From contig JALZWD010000332.1 in assembly GCA_023300365.1 (NCBI GenBank), positions 1 to 5,606 of the forward strand: 5,606 nucleotides of DNA. The letters are read 5' to 3'. Of this stretch, positions 1 to 4,917 are shown one piece after another. Position numbers and translations under genes: made by a program. The stretch comes from Flavimaricola sp. (lineage in GTDB: Bacteria; Pseudomonadota; Alphaproteobacteria; Rhodobacterales; Rhodobacteraceae). Position 1 is the stretch's first letter. The number at the start of each line of letters is the position of its first letter. The notes under the pieces are model-generated. The model had not been told where the DNA came from, searched no databases, and was given only the letters and a program-made list of their open reading frames with translations.

Positions 1-644
1 GGCAGATGCGGATTGAATTGGCGCAGCTTGCCCAAGAGCATGGGTTGGCGCGGCTGACCTATGGGACCGAGCCGATTGTGACGATCAATGCGCCGCTTCA
101 GGCGTTTGGTGCGGCGAAGGTGTCGCCACCTGCGGGCGCGTTTTTGCAAGCGACGTTGCACGGCGAGGCGGCGTTGGTGGGCGCGGTGCAAGAGATGACC
201 CATGGGGCCGCGCGGGTTGTGGATTTGTTTTCGGGTTGCGGCACGTTTTCGTTGCCTTTGGCCGAACATGCCGAGGTGCTGGCGGTGGAGGGCGCGTCCG
301 CCATGACGGCGGCGTTGGACAAGGGATGGCGGGGCGCCAAGGGTTTGAAGCATGTCGCCACCGAGGCCCGCGATTTGTTTCGGCGGCCGTTGTTGCCCGA
401 TGAGTTGCGCCGGTTTGATGCGGCGGTGATTGATCCCCCACGTGCCGGGGCCGAGGCGCAGATTGAGGAGATCGGGCTGGCAAAAGTTCCGGTGGTTGCC
501 ATGGTGTCGTGCAACCCGATCACATTTGCCCGCGATGCCCGGCGATTGGTTGAGGCGGGGTATGATATTGCGCCGCCCTTGGTTGTGGATCAGTTTCGTT
601 GGTCTGCGCATGTCGAAGTTGTGGCGAAGTTCACACTCAATTGA
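1..644 (+). CDS. TrmA/RlmD-family RNA (uracil-C5) methyltransferase, C-terminal part (5' end outside window)
   Basis: Class I SAM-dependent methyltransferase of the COG2265 family, which methylates C5 of uridine in rRNA or tRNA in the cytoplasm. The frame is open to the left edge (codons from base 3), so the start and probably an N-terminal TRAM/RNA-binding part lie outside; about 213 of the family's usual ~400 residues are seen. Counting from the Met at base 6: the FLQAT element before the SAM domain at 46-50, the SAM-binding loop DLFSGCGTFS at 73-82, acidic E95 after strand 2, DPPRAGA at 143-149, the catalytic SCNP loop at 168-171 with C169 as nucleophile, and AHVEVV near the end with E204 as the probable general base. 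All key residues are intact, so the enzyme should be active. Whether the target is 23S rRNA (RlmC/RlmD type) or tRNA (TrmA type) cannot be decided from this part. The Met at base 6 is internal, not a start. Confidence 0.93.
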   Translation, partial: QMRIELAQLAQEHGLARLTYGTEPIVTINAPLQAFGAAKVSPPAGAFLQATLHGEAALVGAVQEMTHGAARVVDLFSGCGTFSLPLAEHAEVLAVEGASAMTAALDKGWRGAKGLKHVATEARDLFRRPLLPDELRRFDAAVIDPPRAGAEAQIEEIGLAKVPVVAMVSCNPITFARDARRLVEAGYDIAPPLVVDQFRWSAHVEVVAKFTLN

Positions 645-669
645 CTGTTTCGGTTTTATGCTGTCTAGG
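641..669 (+). promoter_or_regulatory. weak candidate sigma-70-like promoter upstream of the YafK-like gene
   Basis: TTGACT at 641-646 is a 5/6 match to the -35 consensus and overlaps the stop codon of the methyltransferase gene. Seventeen bases later TCTAGG at 664-669 matches only 3/6 of the -10 consensus. The position in the 74-bp gap before the next gene is suitable, but the -10 is poor, and read-through from the upstream gene is equally possible. Confidence 0.22.
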
Positions 670-718
670 CGCGATGGCGCAGATCAGGCTATGGTTCTAA
701 CACACGACGACAGACCGA

Positions 719-1234
719 ATGGGTGCAGTGGTGACAATTTCAAGACGAGCGATTTTACTGGGCGGTGCCACGCTTTTGATCGGATGTGCCCGTGGGGAGC
801 CGCCGCGTTTTCTGACGTATGCGGGCCCTGAGGTGACTGGTGTGTTGGTGTATAAGGGCACGCGCGAGATGTATTTGCTCAATGGCAATGAGATCTTGGA
901 ATCTTATCCGTTTGAGCTTGGGTTTGCGCCGGATGGGCACAAACGGGTTGAGGGCGATGGCCGCACGCCCGAGGGGCAATACTGGATTGATCGTCGTAAT
1001 CCGCAATCAAACTTTCATCTGTCGTTGGGGATATCCTATCCCAATGCGCGTGATCGTGCGGCGGCGGCGGCGCTTGGGTTGCCGCCGGGGGGCGAGATTT
1101 TCATCCATGGCACGCCAAGTAATGTGATCGGGATGGTGGATTGGACGGTGGGCTGTATTGCCGTGACCAACTCCGAGATGGAGCAGATTTACGCGATGGT
1201 CAAAAACGGTACGCCGATTTGGATTTATCCGTAA
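719..1234 (+). CDS. YafK-like L,D-transpeptidase (YkuD-fold) lipoprotein
   Basis: 171-aa exported protein with a YkuD catalytic domain of the ErfK/YafK (COG3034) type. Visible motifs: GDGRTPEGQYWIDRRN at 79-94, FHLSLGISYPN at 99-109, IHG at 129-131 (H130) and DWTVGCIAVTN at 141-151 with nucleophile C146. L,D-transpeptidases form 3-3 or lipoprotein cross-links in peptidoglycan; E. coli YafK (DpaA/LdtF) instead releases bound Lpp, so cleavage rather than cross-linking is possible. The N-terminus has a twin-arginine stretch SRRAILLGG (8-16) followed by a lipobox LIGC (20-23), so it is probably lipidated at C23. The ATG at 719 has no clear Shine-Dalgarno; GTG at 731, giving MTISRRAILL with GGG seven bases upstream, is an equally good start. 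It lies 74 bp after the methyltransferase gene and converges on the dehydrogenase with a 16-bp gap. Fold and active site are sure; the exact reaction is not. Confidence 0.9.
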   Translation: MGAVVTISRRAILLGGATLLIGCARGEPPRFLTYAGPEVTGVLVYKGTREMYLLNGNEILESYPFELGFAPDGHKRVEGDGRTPEGQYWIDRRNPQSNFHLSLGISYPNARDRAAAAALGLPPGGEIFIHGTPSNVIGMVDWTVGCIAVTNSEMEQIYAMVKNGTPIWIYP

Positions 1235-1250
1235 CCACCGCCCAGTGCCT

Positions 1251-2294
1251 TTAGGGCGCGGCCCCCTTAAAATCCGTAATCACCGCTGTGCCGGGTGGGG
1301 TTGGTCCACCCATTGCGCGCAATTCTGCGCTGGCCCCCGCGAGGCCGATTTCGCGTGCGACCATGGGCGCGATGTCGACCGCGCCGCGTTCGATCATTTC
1401 GAGCAAGCTGGGGTATTTCCATGATGGCATGCCGCGTGTGCCGTAGAATGCCAATTGCTTGGCATAGATGGCCCGCATGTTGATCTGCATCTTGCCGTCG
1501 CCTGCGGGCATGCCGACGTGCACGTGACGGCCAAGGGTGGCCAAGCATTCGACCGAGGCATTGGTCGTGACCTCAATGCCCAGCGCCTCGATGGATACTT
1601 GGGCGCCGCCGCCTGTGATGTCGCGGATGGCTTCTGCGGCATCACTTTTGGCGGCATTCACGGTGGCGTCGGCCCCAAGGCTTTGGGCGTGGGTCAGTTT
1701 GTCTTCGACCACATCCACCGCAATGACCCGCGCGCCCAACATTTTGGCGAGCAACAGCGCAGCAAGCCCGATGCCGCCGGTGCCGTGGATGGCCACCCAT
1801 TCTCCGGCACGTACATTGGCGCGATCGGTGAGAGCATGCCATGCGGTTGTCACTCGGCATCCCAATCCCGCAGCAAGGGCGGGTGTGATGCTTGGGGGGA
1901 GGTGAACCAAGTTGTGGTCATAAGGAACGGCGACATATTCGCCGTAGGCGCCGGGTGCGCCAAACCCCGGCACAATCGCGCTTTGGCAGGTGTTTGACAC
2001 GCCTGTGCGGCAGGCCGTGCAGGTGCCACAGCCAAGGATGAATGGGGCAATGAGCCTGTCGCCGACCTTGTGTTGCGCATTTTTGCCAGCTTCGACGACG
2101 GTTCCGCAATATTCATGCCCAAGGATTGAGCCGGGTGTCACCTTGGGGTGTTCGCCGACCCAACCGTGATAGTCCGAGCGGCAAACGCCACACGCCGCGA
2201 CCTCGAGCACCACGCCAGTATCGGGGCAGGCCGGATCATCCACCACCTCGAGCGAAAGATCTGTGTTAAAATCTCTGATCACCGCTGCGCGCAT
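1251..2294 (-). CDS. zinc-dependent medium-chain alcohol dehydrogenase, probably NAD-linked
   Basis: 347-aa MDR-superfamily oxidoreductase, cytosolic, expected to oxidise an alcohol or reduce an aldehyde; the substrate is unknown. Catalytic zinc ligands: C38 in CGVCRSDYHGW (35-45), H60-E61 in GHEYCG, and C146 in AAGLGCRVTTAW. The structural zinc site is complete: C89, C92, C95 and C103. The Rossmann loop GTGGIG is at 171-176 and strand 2 ends in D194 (VIAVDVVEDK), which favours NAD over NADP. The overall pattern, including the ALG at 237-239 and GMP at 288-290, resembles the Zn_ADH6-type subfamily. The frame extends 42 codons further upstream to 2420, but the start at 2294 is preferred: homology begins at MRAAVI, and AAAGGA lies seven bases before the ATG. 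It is divergent from the MFS gene starting at 2431, which suggests shared regulation and perhaps a transported substrate or product. Stop is TAA at 1251-1253. Confidence 0.94.
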   Translation of the reverse strand: MRAAVIRDFNTDLSLEVVDDPACPDTGVVLEVAACGVCRSDYHGWVGEHPKVTPGSILGHEYCGTVVEAGKNAQHKVGDRLIAPFILGCGTCTACRTGVSNTCQSAIVPGFGAPGAYGEYVAVPYDHNLVHLPPSITPALAAGLGCRVTTAWHALTDRANVRAGEWVAIHGTGGIGLAALLLAKMLGARVIAVDVVEDKLTHAQSLGADATVNAAKSDAAEAIRDITGGGAQVSIEALGIEVTTNASVECLATLGRHVHVGMPAGDGKMQINMRAIYAKQLAFYGTRGMPSWKYPSLLEMIERGAVDIAPMVAREIGLAGASAELRAMGGPTPPGTAVITDFKGAAP

Positions 2295-2301
2295 TTTGCT
2301 G

Positions 2302-2307
2302 TCCTTT
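2302..2307 (-). promoter_or_regulatory. ribosome binding site deciding the dehydrogenase start
   Basis: On the minus strand AAAGGA ends seven bases before the ATG at 2294. This good Shine-Dalgarno match, together with family homology beginning at that Met, rejects the longer 389-residue reading from 2420. Confidence 0.75.
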
Positions 2308-2384
2308 GCCCTGTGCCAGACAATCTCCGCATAGACGGTTTGCAAAGTAAAGTCTGAGCATGGTGTTTTCGATTGCACAGGGGG

Positions 2385-2419
2385 TGGCAAAGTGCATGGA
2401 TCAGCCATGCGGTTTACCA
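2385..2419. repeat. imperfect inverted repeat, candidate operator or leader hairpin before the MFS gene
   Basis: Two 15-base arms pair at 12 positions around the 5-base loop ATCAG (2400-2404). The inner six pairs are perfect: GCATGG at 2394-2399 against CCATGC at 2405-2410. After two mismatches, AAA (2389-2391) pairs with TTT (2413-2415), then after one mismatch TGG (2385-2387) pairs with CCA (2417-2419). It ends 11 bases before the ATG at 2431 and touches the ribosome binding site AAAGG at 2419-2423. A dyad here could bind a repressor of the divergent pair or fold in the mRNA and affect ribosome access. The protein that would bind is not in the window. Confidence 0.5.
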
Positions 2420-2423
2420 AAGG
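2419..2423 (+). promoter_or_regulatory. ribosome binding site deciding the MFS start at 2431
   Basis: AAAGG lies seven bases before the ATG at 2431. The alternatives in the same frame, GTG at 2392 and ATG at 2407, lack comparable Shine-Dalgarno sequences and would add 13 or 8 residues that fall within the inverted repeat. Confidence 0.65.
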
Positions 2424-2430
2424 TCTGTCG

Positions 2431-3585
2431 ATGCGTCCCCTGTCTCTTGATACCCACCAACAGGTCTTTGCAAGTTTTGGGATCTATGCATTTGCGATGG
2501 GAAATATTTTCCCGCGCTTGCCAGATATCAAGGCCGCGTTGGATGTGGGTGAGGGCGCGCTTGGGCTTGCGCTTATTGGTGCGCCGGTTGGCACGTTGAT
2601 CTCGCTGACGCTTGGTGCACCCCTTCTTAAGCGCGTGGGCCACAGACAGGCGATGTTGGCGCTGATCCCTTTGGTGGCGATTTTCTATGCGATTGCGGTT
2701 CAGGCCACTGGGACGCTTGGGCTGTTTTTATTGCTGATCCCGCCGGGCCTGATGATCGGTGCGATTGAGATTTTGGTGAACGTTGAGGCCGATAGGACCG
2801 AGGCCGCGATTGGCCGCCGGATTATGAACCGAAGCCATGCGTTTTGGAGCCTTGGGTTTTTTGCGGCAGGGATGTTTGGGGCCGTGATGGCGCAGTTGGG
2901 CATATCGCCCCAAGTGCACCTGATGCTTGTTGTTGTGGTCACTTGTATCGCCGTTTGGCTTTGCCTGTCAGATTTCCAACCCGCACCTGCGCGCGGCACG
3001 GATACCTCGGAGAAGACGCCGCTGTTTTCGATGCCGACCCTGCCGATTATGATCCTTGTGAGCATCAGTTTTTCGGCCATGCTGCTTGAGGGGGCGAGTA
3101 TTGATTGGTCGGCGATTTATATGGTGAGCGTGTTTCAATCGGCGCCGTTTATGGGGGGGCTTGCGGTGGCGAGCGCTGCGGCGTGTCAGGGGGTTGTGCG
3201 GTATTTTGCGGATGGGTTTGTTGATCGGTATTCGCCCGTGCTTGTTGCGCGTGTCTCGCTGATTACGATGGCGCTGGGCGTTGTGTTTGTATTTTTTGCG
3301 GGCAATCAGGCGATGGGTCTTTTGGGGTTTGCCCTTATTGGTGCGGGCACCAGTGTTTTGTTCCCGCTTACGATGTCGGCCGCCGCGCAGCGCACGGATC
3401 GTCCCGCGACGGTGAACGTCGCAGCCCTAGCGCAATTTTCGTTTATGGCGTTTTTGGTGGGCCCGCCGCTTTTGGGGTTTGTCGCAGAGTATATTGGTCT
3501 GCGCTGGGCCTTTGGGGTTGGTCTGCCGCTTGTCGCGCTCAGCTATGCTGTTTCGGGCGCGCTTGGCGACAGACCAGAGACTTAG
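2431..3585 (+). CDS. MFS transporter, YbjJ-like
   Basis: 384-aa inner-membrane protein of the major facilitator superfamily with about 12 hydrophobic segments, a normal length for a complete transporter. The first helix region holds FGIYAFAMGNIFPRLPDIK (16-34). The N-terminal half contains GAPLLKRVGHRQAM (62-75) in the place of the loop 2-3 motif A, which is degenerate. A polar loop at about 181-204 separates the two six-helix halves. The second half opens with LLEGASIDWSAIYM (218-231), a segment typical of the YbjJ-like branch, followed by RYFADGFVDRYSP (257-269), the second-half counterpart of motif A. Substrate is unknown; sugar, amino-acid or drug export cannot be told apart. It is divergent from the alcohol dehydrogenase, so movement of a related compound is conceivable but unproven. 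The gene ends in TAG overlapping by 4 bp the stop of the convergent L,D-transpeptidase gene. Confidence 0.92.
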   Translation: MRPLSLDTHQQVFASFGIYAFAMGNIFPRLPDIKAALDVGEGALGLALIGAPVGTLISLTLGAPLLKRVGHRQAMLALIPLVAIFYAIAVQATGTLGLFLLLIPPGLMIGAIEILVNVEADRTEAAIGRRIMNRSHAFWSLGFFAAGMFGAVMAQLGISPQVHLMLVVVVTCIAVWLCLSDFQPAPARGTDTSEKTPLFSMPTLPIMILVSISFSAMLLEGASIDWSAIYMVSVFQSAPFMGGLAVASAAACQGVVRYFADGFVDRYSPVLVARVSLITMALGVVFVFFAGNQAMGLLGFALIGAGTSVLFPLTMSAAAQRTDRPATVNVAALAQFSFMAFLVGPPLLGFVAEYIGLRWAFGVGLPLVALSYAVSGALGDRPET

Positions 3586-4166
3586 ATCAAGACAACCTGA
3601 GTGCCGACTTTGGCCAAGGCAAAGAGTTCGGCGATATGTTCGTTGTAGAGGCCAATACATCCGTTCGACGAGCGGCGGCCAATTTTGCGTGTGTCGTGTG
3701 TGCCGTGCACGCGGTAGTATTGCCACGACAGATAGAGCGCATGTGTGCCAAGTGGATTGTCTGGGCCGGGGCCGACAAATTCGGGCCATTCGGGATTGCG
3801 CTCGCGCATTGACGGTGTTGGTGCCCAGCTTGGCCCCTCAACCTTGCGGATTACTTCTGTGCGGCCAAGGCGTGTGAGGTCGGCGCTGAGCGGTACGGAG
3901 GAGGGGTAGAGGCGGTATGTTTGCGCGTCTTCGCTCCAGTAGTGCACAGCGCGGCTTTCGGTATCGCACAAGATACAGCCGTTGTTGAGGTTTGAGAAAT
4001 GGTCCTGCCACTGCAGGGTCCGGAAGCTTGAGATATTGCGTTGCACTTCCGGGCTGACGTCGGCCTCAAATTCGGTTGAATTGCTGGTTTGCGCCGAGGC
4101 AGAAGTGCCCAGCACGGCCGCAGATCCAGCCACAAAGGCGCGTCGGTTAAGTAGAGTACGGGTCAT
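3582..4166 (-). CDS. exported L,D-transpeptidase (YkuD domain), Tat-type signal peptide
   Basis: 194-aa periplasmic YkuD-domain protein, expected to cross-link or modify peptidoglycan through a cysteine acyl-enzyme. The N-terminus LLNRRAFVAGSAAVLG (5-20) is a twin-arginine-like signal; ASA|Q at 23-26 is a good signal peptidase I site, and there is no lipobox. The catalytic motif is HGTHDTRKIGRRSSNGCIGL, residues 154-173, with H154 and nucleophile C170 spaced as in the family; GPGPDNPLGTHALYLSW at 132-148 is the usual strand before it. The mature part begins with a ~40-residue stretch and a C64-x2-C67 pair (NGCILCD) that could form a disulfide or bind a ligand. It belongs to a different subgroup from the YafK-like protein at 719-1234: the motifs around both catalytic residues differ. 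GGAG six bases before the ATG supports the start. It is divergent from the CAP lipoprotein and convergent with the MFS gene. Confidence 0.93.
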   Translation of the reverse strand: MTRTLLNRRAFVAGSAAVLGTSASAQTSNSTEFEADVSPEVQRNISSFRTLQWQDHFSNLNNGCILCDTESRAVHYWSEDAQTYRLYPSSVPLSADLTRLGRTEVIRKVEGPSWAPTPSMRERNPEWPEFVGPGPDNPLGTHALYLSWQYYRVHGTHDTRKIGRRSSNGCIGLYNEHIAELFALAKVGTQVVLI

Positions 4167-4190
4167 TGTTTTCTCCGGTCCTGAGACAGA

Positions 4191-4196
4191 ATTCTA
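4191..4196 (-). promoter_or_regulatory. candidate -10 element of the second L,D-transpeptidase gene
   Basis: Minus-strand TAGAAT is a 5/6 match to the -10 consensus and would start transcription about 20 bases before the ATG at 4166, leaving room for the GGAG ribosome binding site. No good -35 is seen 16-18 bases upstream (AACGGC at 17), so an activator or a chance match are both possible. Confidence 0.28.
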
Positions 4197-4233
4197 TGCC
4201 CTTCAACTAGGGTGCCGTTGTGGCATAAGCAAA

Positions 4234-4278
4234 TCAAACATATGTTAGATCGGCCACACTATGCCGATCAATGTTTGA
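4234..4278. repeat. nested inverted repeats, candidate operator / leader hairpin
   Basis: Three symmetric elements coincide. GATCGGC at 4248-4254 is perfectly inverted as GCCGATC at 4263-4269 around 8 bases. Outside it TCAAACAT at 4234-4241 is perfectly inverted as ATGTTTGA at 4271-4278, with an asymmetric gap of 6 bases on the left and 1 on the right. AACATATGTT at 4237-4246 is itself a perfect 10-bp palindrome. Fifteen paired positions in 45 bp midway between two divergent genes suggest regulator binding, or a hairpin in the 5' leader of the lipoprotein mRNA. There is no T tract after it, so it is not an intrinsic terminator. Confidence 0.55.
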
Positions 4279-4330
4279 ACTGTTGCCGTGATGCGGCTAA
4301 GCAATCGGGGAATAGTGTGAGGGTGCGACC

Positions 4331-4840
4331 ATGTTACGACGTCAAATGATGCTTGGACTGGGCTGTGCGGGTCTTGCGGCCTGTAGCACACCGCGCGCGA
4401 CCATTGGGGCCGATGGTCTGCCCGAGCAGCAGGTTTACCGCATCACAGCGCGAGATCAGCAAGAGATCCCTTTTCGTATGTTAGACAGCGTCAATGCTTT
4501 GCGTCAGGCATCCAGTGCTGGGCCAATCCAGCTTGATAGTCAGCTTACTGCGGCGGCGGCCACGCATTCGCGGGATATGGCGATCCAAAACCGTCCGTGG
4601 CATTTTGGGTCGGATGGATCATCGCCGCTGGACCGGATTCAGCGGGTTGGGTACGCGGGTGGTCTGACTGGCGAGGCGATTTCAGAGACGTTTGAGACCG
4701 AGTTGGAGACCCTTGCGGCATGGATGCAAGAGCCCACCACACGCGCGGTTATCCTTGATCCGACGGCCACACGTATGGGCCTGTCGTGGTTCCAAGAGGA
4801 TGGCGGCAAGATTTGGTGGACGATGGTTTTGGGGAACTAA
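4331..4840 (+). CDS. CAP (SCP/PR-1-like) domain lipoprotein
   Basis: 169-aa protein with a lipoprotein signal: LRRQMMLGLGCAGLAAC with lipobox LAAC at 15-18, so the mature protein starts at C18 and is membrane-anchored in the periplasm. A bacterial CAP domain fills about residues 50-169: NALRQ (55-59), THSRDMA (78-84), WHFGSDGSS (90-98), DRIQRVGY (101-108), GEAI (114-117), LAAWM (128-132), RAVILDP (138-144) and MGLSW..DGGKIWWTMVLG at the end. The His of WHFG (H91) and Glu of GEAI (E115) fit two CAP cavity residues, but the His usually found before R-x-x-IL is replaced by T137, so a metal- or ligand-binding cavity of the usual kind may be incomplete. Function of such bacterial CAP lipoproteins is largely unknown. 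GAGGG seven bases before the ATG fixes the start. It is divergent from the L,D-transpeptidase and 71 bp before the next transporter gene in the same direction. Confidence 0.88.
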   Translation: MLRRQMMLGLGCAGLAACSTPRATIGADGLPEQQVYRITARDQQEIPFRMLDSVNALRQASSAGPIQLDSQLTAAAATHSRDMAIQNRPWHFGSDGSSPLDRIQRVGYAGGLTGEAISETFETELETLAAWMQEPTTRAVILDPTATRMGLSWFQEDGGKIWWTMVLGN

Positions 4841-4868
4841 TCGGGCGCGCTATTGTTAAGCCCAGCCT

Positions 4869-4900
4869 GTGCCTCTGGCACCCGTTATGACATCGTGCCA
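4869..4900 (+). repeat. two mutually exclusive small hairpins before the second MFS gene
   Basis: GTGCC (4869-4873) can pair with GGCAC (4877-4881) over a 3-base loop, while TGGCAC (4876-4881) can instead pair with GTGCCA (4895-4900). The same central segment serves both stems. There is no T tract, so neither is an intrinsic terminator of the lipoprotein gene. An mRNA switch is possible, but stems this short also occur by chance. Confidence 0.25.
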
Positions 4901-4917
4901 CAGTTGGCGTTATGACA
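4883..4917 (+). repeat. 10-bp direct repeat at the second MFS start codon
   Basis: CGTTATGACA occurs at 4883-4892 and again at 4908-4917, 25 bp apart. Each copy contains ATG; the second copy is the MFS start, the first is out of frame and would give only a 23-residue peptide ending in TAG. It could be a tandem binding site or a chance repeat. Confidence 0.4.

Larger units (their letters stand above)
2295..2430. promoter_or_regulatory. divergent intergenic region, dehydrogenase / MFS transporter
   Basis: 136 bp between the two start codons must carry the promoters of both genes unless they are read from elsewhere. I find no hexamer pair of good quality on either strand. The best -35-like elements on the plus strand are TTGCAA at 2340-2345 and TTGCAC at 2373-2378, without acceptable -10 partners at 16-18 bp. 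The distal part carries an operator-like dyad at 2385-2419. Confidence 0.5.
4167..4330. promoter_or_regulatory. divergent intergenic region, L,D-transpeptidase / CAP lipoprotein
   Basis: 164 bp, more AT-rich than the flanking genes in its centre, holding the start signals of both genes. Seen here: minus-strand TAGAAT at 4191-4196, nested inverted repeats at 4234-4278, and plus-strand hexamers TTGTGG (4218-4223) and TATGTT (4241-4246) separated by 17 bp, a mediocre promoter candidate (3/6 and 4/6) that would start transcription just inside the repeats. TTGAAC at 4275-4280 is another -35-like element, without a good -10. GAGGG at 4319-4323 is the ribosome binding site of the lipoprotein gene. 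Confidence 0.5.

Noticed and set aside
1058..1072. Short GCG-rich trinucleotide run as a possible phase-variable repeat.
   Set aside because: It encodes alanines in a variable loop of the YafK-like protein; in-frame triplets cannot switch the frame and the run is short.
1239..1258. Inverted repeat CGCCC/GGGCG around 10 bases between the convergent YafK-like and dehydrogenase genes, as a bidirectional terminator.
   Set aside because: The stem is only 5 bp, lies partly in the end of the dehydrogenase gene and has no T tract on either strand.
1455..1997. A 180-codon open frame on the plus strand inside the dehydrogenase gene.
   Set aside because: It lies fully opposite a complete zinc dehydrogenase with all ligands, and shows no recognisable motif or ribosome binding site.
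2295..2420. A 42-residue N-terminal extension of the dehydrogenase.
   Set aside because: The extension has no homology to the family, and a good ribosome binding site stands before the Met at 2294.
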